Shown here piece after piece: positions 1 to 8,752 of a DNA stretch of 64,000 nucleotides; the first letter of the stretch is position 1, and every line of letters begins with the position of its first letter. The DNA is from an uncultured Halieaceae bacterium (lineage in GTDB: Bacteria; Pseudomonadota; Gammaproteobacteria; Pseudomonadales; Halieaceae), in contig CAJWQE010000002.1 in NCBI GenBank assembly GCA_913045375.1, positions 1-64,000 of the forward strand, in the 5' to 3' direction. Under the pieces are notes generated by a model, which was not told where the DNA came from, made no database searches, and saw only the letters and a program-made list of their open reading frames with translations. The translations under genes and the position numbers were made by a program.

Positions 1-597
1 CGGTGTTGGCCCTTTACTAATAAGGTCCAACTTTCCTTTCTTTGTGCAATAGCGCATGCGGGTGAGGTAATTCGTGATAACTCGAAGCCGAGTCATACCC
101 GTGAGCTGATCGTCCCAGACAATGGGATCATTGCCATACATGGCATTGAAGAATCGAATGCAATCAGGCCCTCGCAAGACCTTCTCGACTTCGGCCGCGC
201 GATCAAGCGCTTCGCTAACTGACCACATGGGGGGGATGCCTGCGTGTACTAGGGTCACATCATGCTCGTGGTGCATCAGCGGCTGGTGATGGAGCCATTC
301 GATCAGTTTTTCTCGGTCTGGCGCATCGAGAATGTCATCAAAATTATCTGACTTACTCATTTTTCGTGCGCCTGCTGAAACAGCCATCAGGTGTAGATCG
401 TGATTACCTAGGACAACCACAGCATTATCGCGCCGTTCGTGAAACCAGCGCAGTGTTGCAAGGTTGTTGGATCCGCGGTTGATTAAATCACCCACACTCC
501 AAATCACGTCCCTGTCAGGATTAAAACTGACCTTTTCCAGCAGACACTGGAACTGGTCAAAGCACCCTTGAATGTCGCCCACCACGTAGGTCGCCAT
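1..597 (-). CDS. apaH: Diadenosine tetraphosphatase ApaH (3' part missing at window edge)
   Basis: Symmetrical Ap4A hydrolase, which splits diadenosine tetraphosphate into two ADP. The visible 199 residues start MATYVVGDIQGC, a GDxxGC metallophosphoesterase motif, followed by GDLINRGS and GNHDLHL, which supply the other metal-binding residues. A late segment (RMRYCTKKGKLDL) matches the family's conserved C-terminal half. ApaH is normally about 270 residues, so roughly the last quarter lies beyond base 1. It lies 57 bases downstream of rsmA on the same strand. The apaG gene that usually sits between them is not there. Confidence 0.95.
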   Translation of the reverse strand, partial: MATYVVGDIQGCFDQFQCLLEKVSFNPDRDVIWSVGDLINRGSNNLATLRWFHERRDNAVVVLGNHDLHLMAVSAGARKMSKSDNFDDILDAPDREKLIEWLHHQPLMHHEHDVTLVHAGIPPMWSVSEALDRAAEVEKVLRGPDCIRFFNAMYGNDPIVWDDQLTGMTRLRVITNYLTRMRYCTKKGKLDLISKGPTP

Positions 598-654
598 GTT
601 CAATCCTGTTGATTTAGATTTGGTTTGCCCAAAGTGTAACTGGGCGGCGGACAA

Positions 655-1479
655 TCAGATAGCCGCTCGGGGAAGCTCCAGGCTCAAGTCCATAAGTTGA
701 TCTAGCGTCAGCGTCTCCGCACGGCAGGCCGGATCAATCCCCAGCCTCTGCATGACAGAATCGTCAATAACACCCCGAAGATTATTCCGTAGTGTTTTTC
801 TTCGTTGCGCAAACGCCAATTGAACGAGTTTTCCAAGCTCCTCGCGAGAACACTCGGGACGGTGAGAGGTCATCTTGGGCGTTAGCCGAACGATCGCCGA
901 CTGCACTTTAGGTTGCGGATAAAAAGCCTCTGGTGGCACGTCGAATAAATGCTCTACATCGCAATCGACCTGCGTCATAACGCTCAATCTTCCCCAGTGT
1001 TTATTACCGGGGCGTGCCGCTAATCTATCGACCACTTCTTTCTGTAACATGAAGTGCATGTCACGAACGATCGGCAAATGCGTTAGCAGTTTGAATATCA
1101 ACGGAGTCGAAATATTATAAGGAAGGTTTCCGACAATTCTTAAATCGTGATTACCATCCGATAATTCGTTGAAATCAAATTTAAGCGCATCGAAATTGAA
1201 TAGTGTGAAATCTCGATTAAAAAACATGACTCGCAACTGAGATTGTAAGTCACGATCTATTTCAATGGCTTTGATGGCACAACCACTTTCAAAAAGCACA
1301 TCAGTCAATGCACCCTGGCCGGGCCCAATTTCCACGACGTTGTCATCTTTCTGCGGATTGATTGCACGAGCAATGGCAGAAATAACACTTTGATCGGTTA
1401 AAAAGTTCTGACCAAAACGCTTTCGGGGCGCATGCGTTTTCGGCCGCGATGCGCCGCCGCGTTTTGATGCCTTGGGCAT
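655..1479 (-). CDS. rsmA: 16S rRNA (adenine1518-N6/adenine1519-N6)-dimethyltransferase
   Basis: KsgA/RsmA dimethylates two adjacent adenosines in the 3' hairpin of 16S rRNA late in small-subunit assembly, using S-adenosylmethionine. The 274-residue protein has the RKRFGQNFLTD entry motif (about 19-29), the SAM-binding EIGPGQGALT (about 50-59) and the catalytic NLPYNIST (about 117-124). The first 18 residues are a basic Lys/Arg/Ser-rich extension before the conserved core. It is transcribed toward apaH. The usual upstream neighbour pdxA is displaced by an H-NS-like gene and a patatin gene. Confidence 0.96.
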   Translation of the reverse strand: MPKASKRGGASRPKTHAPRKRFGQNFLTDQSVISAIARAINPQKDDNVVEIGPGQGALTDVLFESGCAIKAIEIDRDLQSQLRVMFFNRDFTLFNFDALKFDFNELSDGNHDLRIVGNLPYNISTPLIFKLLTHLPIVRDMHFMLQKEVVDRLAARPGNKHWGRLSVMTQVDCDVEHLFDVPPEAFYPQPKVQSAIVRLTPKMTSHRPECSREELGKLVQLAFAQRRKTLRNNLRGVIDDSVMQRLGIDPACRAETLTLDQLMDLSLELPRAAI

Positions 1480-1492
1480 GGACGTTTATGTC

Positions 1493-1909
1493 TTAAATGA
1501 GACAGTCGTCGAGCGAGCCACCGTTTTCAACGTGCGACCTAAAGACGACAGGTGTGCGACCCCGCCCTGTCCATTGGTGAGTCACGCCGTCCAACGTGAT
1601 CTGATATTTGGGTGCAACCTTGTTGCCCTTCTTCGGGCCGGTCGCGCGCTTACCGTTAGTTTTTGGTTTCGATGACCCAGTAATATCCTCAGCGGATATT
1701 CCCAACTCGTCCATCATTGACTTTAGTTTTTTTACCGCCACTTCTTTCTTTCGCTGTGCACGTATTGATTCACGCTCTTTAATTGTTTCTGCAGCGGCCG
1801 ATAAATTAGCGAGGGCCCGCTCAATTTGTTGAATATCGAGCGATTTAACTGCGCGGTTTGCTGCAGCTTTTGATTTGGCAATGGATTGAAGAGCAAGTGC
1901 TTCGTTCAT
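1493..1909 (-). CDS. H-NS family nucleoid-associated protein
   Basis: A 138-residue DNA-binding protein of the H-NS histone-like family, which silences AT-rich DNA and bridges DNA strands. The N-terminal half (about 1-70) is Ala/Lys/Glu-rich and predicted helical, as expected for the oligomerisation domain. A Lys/Gly-rich linker (about 78-98) follows. The C-terminus carries the AT-hook-like core WTGRGRTP (about 113-120) and then FRSHVENGGSLDD. It ends 13 bases before the rsmA start, so the two may be co-transcribed. It diverges from the patatin gene across an AT-rich spacer. Whether this is the genome's main H-NS or an accessory copy cannot be told here. Confidence 0.88.
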   Translation of the reverse strand: MNEALALQSIAKSKAAANRAVKSLDIQQIERALANLSAAAETIKERESIRAQRKKEVAVKKLKSMMDELGISAEDITGSSKPKTNGKRATGPKKGNKVAPKYQITLDGVTHQWTGRGRTPVVFRSHVENGGSLDDCLI

Positions 1910-1976
1910 GAAAGTGAAACCTTAATTGTCGTTTTTGTCATAGTGTAATATTAGCCGACTTTAAAATAAACTCGCA

Positions 1977-2005
1977 TTTAAAATATAAGACACAGTTTGC
2001 ATAAT
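1977..2005 (+). promoter_or_regulatory. Candidate sigma-70 promoter for the patatin gene
   Basis: TTTAAA at 1977-1982 is separated by 17 bases from CATAAT at 2000-2005. These match the -35 and -10 consensus at four and five of six positions. The expected start near 2012 would give a short leader before ATG 2029. The palindrome GCATAATGC (1999-2007) overlaps the -10 element and could be an operator. The surrounding spacer is clearly AT-richer than neighbouring genes, the kind of DNA H-NS binds. Seen by eye only. Confidence 0.35.
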
Positions 2006-2028
2006 GCGAATAAATTAAATAATTGAGT

Positions 2029-2958
2029 ATGCGAAAAGTTCTTTCTATTGATGGTGGTGGTATTCGAGGGATTATTCCCTCACTCGTATTGGATTACTTG
2101 GAACGAGAGTCGGGTAGGCCAATCTCCGAGTTATTCGATCTTTGTGTTGGTACGTCTTCAGGCGGCATTATCGCGCTTGGTCTCGCTCAGGCGGGTGTAG
2201 CGGGAGCGCCAAAATATTCAGCGCACGATCTTGCCGATTTTTTTGAAAATAGTGGCAATAAAATATTTGAGCGGACTATATGGCGAAATATTCGCTCCGC
2301 TGGGGGGGTTCTCGATGAGCTTTACTCAGCAAAACCACTCGAGGCAGCCCTGAGAAAATATTTCTCTAATGCGCGACTGGGCGAGACGCTCGGCTCGACC
2401 ATGGTGGCCACCTACGACATCGAGGAGAGACGAACGCTCTTTTTGAAGAGCTGGCATCCAGACCATGAAACGGTCAGGTGTCGCGATGCCGCTCGGGCAA
2501 CCAGCGCAGCACCTACCTATTTTGAGCCCGCGCTTATCGATGTTCAGGGAAATCAGCGAGCGCTGATAGACGGTGGGGTTTTTGTAAACTCACCCGTTGT
2601 ATCGGCGTACGCAGAAGCATTGAAGCTATATCCTAACGAGCCTCTGATGGTTGTTTCATTGGGGACCGGCGAGTTGGTAAGACCGATTCCTTATGACAGT
2701 GCAAAAGATTGGGGGCAGGCTGGTTGGGTGATGCCCCTGCTTGACTGCATGTTCGACGGGGCAACGAAAGCGGCCAATCACCAAATGCGCATGTTTTTGG
2801 GTGATCGGTATATCCGTTTACAGGTGACCCTCGACGAAGCCAACGACGACATGGATGACGCTTCCGAGACTAATATTGAAAACCTTAAGCGAATTGCGGA
2901 TCGACTTATCCGTGAAAACGAGGCAACGCTGAGTCGTATTCTGTCGCTAAGTTTATAA
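2029..2958 (+). CDS. Patatin-like phospholipase
   Basis: A 309-residue protein of the patatin/cPLA2 alpha-beta hydrolase group, which hydrolyses acyl esters of membrane lipids. It shows the full catalytic set: oxyanion-hole motif DGGGIRG (about 8-14), nucleophile elbow GTSSGG (about 43-48, serine in GxSxG) and the catalytic aspartate in DGGVFVNSP (about 186-194). There is no signal peptide, so it is probably cytosolic. I chose ATG 2029; an in-frame TTG six bases earlier is possible, and no strong ribosome-binding site is seen for either. It converges on pdxA with a 6-base overlap. Similar enzymes act as effectors in CBASS anti-phage systems, but no nucleotide cyclase lies nearby, so that role is not supported. 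Confidence 0.9.
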   Translation: MRKVLSIDGGGIRGIIPSLVLDYLERESGRPISELFDLCVGTSSGGIIALGLAQAGVAGAPKYSAHDLADFFENSGNKIFERTIWRNIRSAGGVLDELYSAKPLEAALRKYFSNARLGETLGSTMVATYDIEERRTLFLKSWHPDHETVRCRDAARATSAAPTYFEPALIDVQGNQRALIDGGVFVNSPVVSAYAEALKLYPNEPLMVVSLGTGELVRPIPYDSAKDWGQAGWVMPLLDCMFDGATKAANHQMRMFLGDRYIRLQVTLDEANDDMDDASETNIENLKRIADRLIRENEATLSRILSLSL

Positions 2959-3945
2959 GCTCTGGTTTAGAGCGCAGGCGATCGCTTCGGTTATCGCTGC
3001 TTTCATACTCCCAGATGAGGCCTCACCGGTGGCCGCAAGCTCCAAGGCAGTGCCGTGGTCAACGGATGTGCGGATCGTGGGCAACCCCAACGTGATGTTG
3101 ACGGACGAGCCGAATCCTCGCGCTTTGAGCACTGGCAACCCTTGGTCATGGAACATAGCTAACACAATGTCGGCATCGAGCACCTGTTTAGACGTAAAAG
3201 CCGTATCTGCCGGGATAGGTGCAGTCACATCGATGCCGCGGCGCAGCGCTTCTTCGCGTGCCGGCATAATGGTCTCTATCTCTTCGCGCCCTAAATGCCC
3301 TCCTTCACCTGCGTGAGGGTTGAGCCCCAACATTGCAATGCGAGGCTGCGTAATGCCGTAAAGGCGCGTTAGGTCATTGTGGATGATCTCGAGCTTACGA
3401 AGGAGGGATTCCTGAGTGATCGCATCTGGGACCTCTCGCAGGGGTAGGTGTGTCGTCGCAAGCGCCACGCGCAGTCCATCATTCACCAGTAACATGACCA
3501 CGTCCTCGCAGCCAAACTGCTCGCAGAAGAATTCGGTGTGGCCTGTGAAGCTCAGTCCGCTGTCGTTTATCACGGACTTCTGCACGGGTGCCGTGACGAC
3601 CGAGTCAAACCGCTTGTCTTTTAGTAAGTGAACCGATGTCCGTAAGGTCTCCACGACGTGGCTGGCGTTCGCCACATCGAGCCGACCAGGTTCGACCGGG
3701 CTAGCGCAGGGTATGTGGTACACACTCACTTGTCCGGGGATATGCGGCGGTGGTGCCGCGTCAGGCTGTAACAGGGCGAACTGCAAGTCCATGCCGAGCG
3801 CTATGGCTCGCTGCTCCAATACCTGCACATCGCCAACGACAGCAATCTGCGCATCAAAGGGTGATTGAAGGGCGCCGAGAACAACATCGGGTCCAATACC
3901 TGCGGGCTCACCCGCAGTAATGACAAGTCGGGCGTGCTCCGTCAT
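2953..3945 (-). CDS. pdxA: 4-hydroxythreonine-4-phosphate dehydrogenase
   Basis: PdxA oxidises 4-phosphooxy-L-threonine on the way to pyridoxal phosphate. From ATG 3945 (MTEHARLVITAGEPAGIGP) it has 330 residues, the usual length. Metal- and substrate-binding histidines are visible in FTGHTEFF, NPHAGEGGHLG and FHDQGLPVLK. The frame is open further upstream into surA, but only the 3945 start gives the family N-terminus. It follows the surA stop by 13 bases, the conserved surA-pdxA order, and no clear Shine-Dalgarno is visible, so translational coupling to surA is likely. Confidence 0.95.
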   Translation of the reverse strand: MTEHARLVITAGEPAGIGPDVVLGALQSPFDAQIAVVGDVQVLEQRAIALGMDLQFALLQPDAAPPPHIPGQVSVYHIPCASPVEPGRLDVANASHVVETLRTSVHLLKDKRFDSVVTAPVQKSVINDSGLSFTGHTEFFCEQFGCEDVVMLLVNDGLRVALATTHLPLREVPDAITQESLLRKLEIIHNDLTRLYGITQPRIAMLGLNPHAGEGGHLGREEIETIMPAREEALRRGIDVTAPIPADTAFTSKQVLDADIVLAMFHDQGLPVLKARGFGSSVNITLGLPTIRTSVDHGTALELAATGEASSGSMKAAITEAIACALNQSL

Positions 3946-3958
3946 AACAACTGCATCG

Positions 3959-5233
3959 TTATTTGATGTCGACAAACGCCTCGTCGCGAATTTCTCTGAG
4001 CCAGTTTTCCAGCTCTTCCTCGTATTTCGCTTCACGAAGGTAGTTTGCTATTTGGTTTCGCCTGACTTGCTCAGCGAAATTCTCGGTGCGACGTCCTGTG
4101 ACCTCGAGGATATGCCATCCGAATTCACTTCGGACTGGCTCTGTAACCACGCCGATTTCGGCGCTTGCCATGGCGGCCTCAAATTCGGGAACCATCTGAC
4201 CTGGATTGGTCCATCCAAGTTCGCCGCCTTCCTGCGCCGATCCGATGTCGTCCGAGTGCTCTTTAGCGAGATCGGCAAAGTCTTCTCCGCTGTTGACTCG
4301 CTCTTTTAGACCCAGGACGAAATTACGCGCCGCTTCGTCATCCAATACTTCATTGGGCGTGACGAGGATATGACGGACATTGGTTTGCTCGACGAGACGC
4401 TCTAGGCCACGCGCCTCGGCCAAGTGGACAAGGTGCAGCCCTGAGTTCGACTGAACCTTGCCTGTGTCGCCTGCCTTTAAGCTAGGGAGGATGTCAGCAA
4501 ACATACTGGGAATGTCACTTAGCTTTCGCCAACCAAGGTCACCACCTTGAAAGGTGTAGGGCTCTTGAACACTGACCGCCTCGGAAAAGTCAGCTCCGGC
4601 AAGAATGTTGGCAAGCACGCCATCGACGTAATCTTCTTTTGCAGTTCGCTGCTCAGCGCTATCGGACCGTGGAATCGGTAGCAATGCCTGTACCACGCGA
4701 TATTCCGGTTCAGTCAGCGCAATGCCTTCCTCCGTCGCCATGAAGTTATCAATTTCTTTCTCGGTGATATTGATGTCTCGCATCACGCTGCCCTGTTGCA
4801 CGCGCTGAATCGCGAGTTCATCACGGAGGCCTTCACGCATCTCGACGTAATTTTGGCCGTTTTGAATTAGGGCATCCCGGAATTGCTCGAGGGTGAGGCC
4901 GTTTTGGGCAGCAATTCTCGCCATCGATTGATCGAGCTGCGCGTCGGGCACGCGAACACCGTAGCGATCGGCCAATTGCAGTTGGATGCTCTCGAGGATT
5001 AATCGGTCGAGCGTTTCCTGCACCACGGTTTCATCGTCTGGAAGTGTCATGTTGCGTTGGGCAGCGGTAGCCTTTACCTGCTCGACTCGCTCGCGCACTT
5101 CACTCGCAAGAATAATGTCTTCATCGACAATGGCCACGACACTATCGAGCTGGACGACCTGCGACCATGCTACCGAAGATATTGACGATGCAAGAGCAGC
5201 GAAAAGCCACCCCTTGAGCTTAGCGTTTAGCAT
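3959..5233 (-). CDS. surA: Periplasmic peptidyl-prolyl isomerase and chaperone SurA
   Basis: SurA escorts unfolded outer-membrane proteins across the periplasm. The 424-residue protein begins with a signal peptide (hydrophobic WLFAALASSISSVAWS, mature from about residue 25), then a helical chaperone domain (about 30-175). Two parvulin-type rotamase domains follow, the second starting near NVRHILVTPNE (about 285). The ATG overlaps the lptD stop by 14 bases and is preceded by AGAGGA, so it is translationally coupled to lptD. This lptD-surA-pdxA-rsmA order is conserved in gammaproteobacteria. Confidence 0.95.
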   Translation of the reverse strand: MLNAKLKGWLFAALASSISSVAWSQVVQLDSVVAIVDEDIILASEVRERVEQVKATAAQRNMTLPDDETVVQETLDRLILESIQLQLADRYGVRVPDAQLDQSMARIAAQNGLTLEQFRDALIQNGQNYVEMREGLRDELAIQRVQQGSVMRDINITEKEIDNFMATEEGIALTEPEYRVVQALLPIPRSDSAEQRTAKEDYVDGVLANILAGADFSEAVSVQEPYTFQGGDLGWRKLSDIPSMFADILPSLKAGDTGKVQSNSGLHLVHLAEARGLERLVEQTNVRHILVTPNEVLDDEAARNFVLGLKERVNSGEDFADLAKEHSDDIGSAQEGGELGWTNPGQMVPEFEAAMASAEIGVVTEPVRSEFGWHILEVTGRRTENFAEQVRRNQIANYLREAKYEEELENWLREIRDEAFVDIK

Positions 5234-7598
5234 TGAATCCTCTGATCATATCCTGCATGAGATTATCAACTCGGTTTCCGAAGCCGCCTAATCCCTTTAA
5301 AACGAACTGAAATTGGAACGCTCGATCCCGTGTAAGTTCCGGTTCTGGTATGAACACATCGACGTCCCGAAGCGTGTCGAGGTAACTCATATAAATCAAC
5401 CTCACACGCCAACAGCAGCCATCGTACTCGACACCGATCATATCTTCCACGCTGCTGCCAATCTCCAGCGAGTACCGCAGAGCGCCAAAAGCACTCCAGT
5501 TGTCATTGATGGGGATATAGGCCGATGTATTCACTTGTTCGGTAACAGGTCTGGCAGCAAACGACGCCGGCGGCTCTCGCAATGTGTAGCCGACATTCAC
5601 AATGGCATCCTTGTTCGGCCTGAATCCAACACGGACATTGGCTGCGTCGAGTTTGTCCTCATAGCTGTCGAATAGGAGGTTGCTATGAATGCTCCAGCGC
5701 TCACTGGTTCGCACGTTGAGAGCAAAGGCGAGCGCTGAGCCTTCGTCGGTCAGGGCAGCGTCGCTCTCCTTCAACCGCACGCGTTGATCTTTAAAGTTGA
5801 TCACCTGACCAAAACTTGCTGACACGCGTTCTTTACCCGTCGCGGTATCAATCAGCCGTGAGGTGACGCCAAGCGAGAGCTGGTTACCATCCGCCAGTCG
5901 GTCGTAGCCGGAGAAGCGCGTATTTCGGAACAGTTGCCGGTAGCTAAAGGTCAGCTCTGCACTATCAAAATCGGGAATGCCCGCATGATCATCGTACCCG
6001 GCATAAAGATATTGAACACGCGGTTCGAGTGTTTGTGTGAACGACAAACCAAAGAGCTCGGTATCTCGCTCGAACTCCAACCCGCCCTCGATCCTGCCCA
6101 GCCATGAGGATACTGATTCATTCCGCGTCTCACCGGTGCCAGGCGTTTTCAGTCGATATTGGATGCTTCTGTGCATCAAGCTGGTATTTAAGAATCCGTA
6201 GTCGCGGGTGATGGGTAAATTAACTCCCACCTCCTGATAAACCCGTTGACCCTTGACCTTATCGAGATCGGTATCGAAGTTAGCCGCCTGCAGTTTCAAA
6301 AGTGGTTCGAGCGGACCCAATTTAGCGTCGCCCCGCCAGACCGCACTGACCTGGGGTAGCCGCTTGTAATTGTCAGTCAGATCTTCCGCGATACTCTGGA
6401 ATTGCTGAGCTTCCAAACCAAAAAGCCAATTGTCTGCGAGCCAGTCCACCCTTGCCCTCTGCAGAAGCGCCGTCTGTCGCTGCGCGCTGAGGGTGTTGTT
6501 TTCAAGGTCTCTAAGGTATTCATTATCGCTCACCTTTGAGAAGTCGATGGACGTACGCAGCCGAGCCGAAGGGTCACTTGATTGCAGCACGTTGATAAGC
6601 CAGCGGTTGTTGTCCCTACCCGACACATCGAGGTCGTCATCTCGTAAATAAGTACCCGAGACATCCCAGAAGCCGGTTTGTCTGCCCAAGAATCGCGTAT
6701 TGAGCTGATGCACGAGGCCGCGGTCCTGAATAAGGCGGGGTGAGTAGGTGGCGTCGTAGTTTGGTGCCAGGTTTATGTATATCGGAACCGTGACATCGAG
6801 GCCGCCCCGCGTATCGCTGCTGACATCAGGAAAGAGCAGGCCGGTTTTGCGGCGATCGTTCAGCGGAAACTGCACCCATGGTAAATAGGCGACGGGAACG
6901 CCTTTGATATCGATACGGGCACCCCAGGCTTCACCGGTGTTGGTGTTAGGGTCGACATTCAATGTTTCGGCTGTGACTAGCCAGCTTGGATCTGTGGGCG
7001 CACAGAAAGTGAGCTGACCGTCTTCAATTTCAAGTGACCCATTGGCATCGCGCGTCACGCTCTCAGCAATGCCGTAGAGCTGCTGCTCGAACATGACAAA
7101 TTCGGCGTCGCTGAGCGATGCGCGTTCGCTCACGCTATCGTAGGTAATCTGATCGCCGTACATGACAATCCCTGGCTCGCGAACTTCGATGGGGCCTTGA
7201 GCAGACACTGTTTGATCGACTCGGTCTATGATGACCTCTTGTGCCTTCAGGGTTCGATAGCCCTGGGACACGGTGACGTCATCCGAGAAATACAGGGTGT
7301 CGTCAGTGATATCGCTGTCGCCAGCACTGACCTCCAGATCTAATTCGTTTGGTAGCATTGAGCGCTCAACGTCGGCCAACGGGTCCTGGTATTGGCCTCG
7401 GCACTTCAAGCAGCGCTCATCGCGATCCTCTGGCTTTACCTTGGCAAGCGGTACCCAGTTGAGCCTGGCCTGAATCCGTTCTTCCTCAATCGCATCGTTA
7501 GCATAAGCCAGCGGCAAAACTGACAGAACTAGAAGCGCTGCGCCGATACTTCGTTGTATCAGTCCGGAAAGATTTTTGGAGTTCAAAAGCTCGTACAC
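5220..7598 (-). CDS. lptD: LPS-assembly outer-membrane protein LptD
   Basis: LptD is the beta-barrel that, with LptE, inserts lipopolysaccharide into the outer leaflet. The 792-residue protein has a signal peptide (about 1-33), a CLKC cysteine pair early in the mature chain, a periplasmic beta-jellyroll (about 90-230) and a long barrel. Further cysteines in LTFCAP and in the late pair DGCCWRV (about 735) are placed like those forming the non-consecutive disulfides needed for E. coli LptD function. Translation appears to start at GTG 7598 with no good ribosome-binding site. It diverges from amgK-murU. Confidence 0.95.
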   Translation of the reverse strand: MYELLNSKNLSGLIQRSIGAALLVLSVLPLAYANDAIEEERIQARLNWVPLAKVKPEDRDERCLKCRGQYQDPLADVERSMLPNELDLEVSAGDSDITDDTLYFSDDVTVSQGYRTLKAQEVIIDRVDQTVSAQGPIEVREPGIVMYGDQITYDSVSERASLSDAEFVMFEQQLYGIAESVTRDANGSLEIEDGQLTFCAPTDPSWLVTAETLNVDPNTNTGEAWGARIDIKGVPVAYLPWVQFPLNDRRKTGLLFPDVSSDTRGGLDVTVPIYINLAPNYDATYSPRLIQDRGLVHQLNTRFLGRQTGFWDVSGTYLRDDDLDVSGRDNNRWLINVLQSSDPSARLRTSIDFSKVSDNEYLRDLENNTLSAQRQTALLQRARVDWLADNWLFGLEAQQFQSIAEDLTDNYKRLPQVSAVWRGDAKLGPLEPLLKLQAANFDTDLDKVKGQRVYQEVGVNLPITRDYGFLNTSLMHRSIQYRLKTPGTGETRNESVSSWLGRIEGGLEFERDTELFGLSFTQTLEPRVQYLYAGYDDHAGIPDFDSAELTFSYRQLFRNTRFSGYDRLADGNQLSLGVTSRLIDTATGKERVSASFGQVINFKDQRVRLKESDAALTDEGSALAFALNVRTSERWSIHSNLLFDSYEDKLDAANVRVGFRPNKDAIVNVGYTLREPPASFAARPVTEQVNTSAYIPINDNWSAFGALRYSLEIGSSVEDMIGVEYDGCCWRVRLIYMSYLDTLRDVDVFIPEPELTRDRAFQFQFVLKGLGGFGNRVDNLMQDMIRGFNAKR

Positions 7599-7723
7599 AA
7601 GCGTTTCAGCGCAAGGTTCAGGTTATTATGGTCTCCGACAGTGTAACGCGCGACAGGCTCGGTTGTTCTCGGGTTTTTTTGGCAATGCTGCGGGTTTATC
7701 AGCCTACACGAGGAGAAGCTGAG

Positions 7724-8752
7724 GTGTCAGACGGGCAAGAACAACGCAGTTGGCTGGCAGAGATACTAAAGTGTGATGCAGAGGATGTGGCATTGCAGCT
7801 TATTGCCGGCGATGCGAGCCCTCGAAAATTCTATCGGGTCTCTGGCCCTGATTCTGACTCCCGAGTGCTAATGGTGTCGCCACCGACCGAGAATAATGAG
7901 CGATTTGTTCTGATACAGCGCACCCTGGAGGGCGCTGGAGTGCGGGTCCCATCCATGCCGCGGGCTAATCTGGCCGTAGGCTACTTTTTACTCGAGGACT
8001 TGGGTGACACCACCTTTTCCCTTGCGTTAGAGCAGCACGACGTAGATGCGCTTTATAAAGAGGCCTTGGATACCTTGGCGGTGATTCGTGCCATTCGCGC
8101 GGTGGAGTCAGAGCTCCCGCATTACGATCAAAAGGAGCTTCAGCGCGAGCTGGACGTCTGCCCAGAGTGGTTCTTTTCCCAGGCGCTGAGCTTGCCGTCA
8201 GAAAACAAGGCGCTCTCGGTTTTTGCGGAGCTGAGTGCCTGCGTCATCGACGCTGCGCGTCATCAGCCTCAAGGGTTGGTGCACCGGGATTATCACAGTC
8301 GAAACCTGATGGTGTCAGCCGGAGATGCGCCATTAGCCGTCATTGATTTTCAGGATGCCATCATGGGCCCGGTGGCTTATGACGCCGTATCGTTGCTTAA
8401 AGATGTCTATGTGGTTTGGCCACGTGAAAAACAGTTAGTTTGGCTTGAGTATTATTGGAAGCGCTTGGTACGCGAGGGTCAGCTGGATGAGGGCTCCTGG
8501 CCACAGTTTATTGTGTGGTTTGACCTCATCGGTTTGCAGCGTCATGTGAAAATCTTGGGTGTCTTTTCACGCCTTTGGCTGAGGGACGACAAACCCAGCT
8601 ATATGAGGGATATCCCTGTGGTGATCGCCTACATTCGAGAGGCCTGTCATTTATATCGCGACACTCACCCAGGTATCGGTGTTTTCTGGGACTGGTTTGA
8701 AGACTCGGTCATGCCCACAGTAGAGCGCCAAGATTGGTATAGCTCGTCATGA
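7724..8752 (+). CDS. amgK: N-acetylmuramate/N-acetylglucosamine kinase AmgK
   Basis: Anomeric kinase of the aminoglycoside-phosphotransferase fold that phosphorylates recovered MurNAc/GlcNAc at C1 for peptidoglycan recycling. I chose GTG 7724, giving 342 residues, because AGGAG lies at ideal spacing before it; an in-frame ATG at 7628 would add 32 residues without homologous character. Kinase hallmarks are HRDYHSRNLMV (catalytic loop) and VIDFQDAIMGP (metal-binding aspartate). The stop overlaps the murU start by ATGA. The amgK-murU pair next to lptD is the arrangement known in Pseudomonas. Confidence 0.88.
   Translation: MSDGQEQRSWLAEILKCDAEDVALQLIAGDASPRKFYRVSGPDSDSRVLMVSPPTENNERFVLIQRTLEGAGVRVPSMPRANLAVGYFLLEDLGDTTFSLALEQHDVDALYKEALDTLAVIRAIRAVESELPHYDQKELQRELDVCPEWFFSQALSLPSENKALSVFAELSACVIDAARHQPQGLVHRDYHSRNLMVSAGDAPLAVIDFQDAIMGPVAYDAVSLLKDVYVVWPREKQLVWLEYYWKRLVREGQLDEGSWPQFIVWFDLIGLQRHVKILGVFSRLWLRDDKPSYMRDIPVVIAYIREACHLYRDTHPGIGVFWDWFEDSVMPTVERQDWYSSS

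Noticed and set aside
2029..2958. CBASS anti-phage system based on the patatin gene
   Set aside because: No CD-NTase, sensor or ubiquitin-like accessory genes lie nearby; neighbours are housekeeping genes and an H-NS-like gene.
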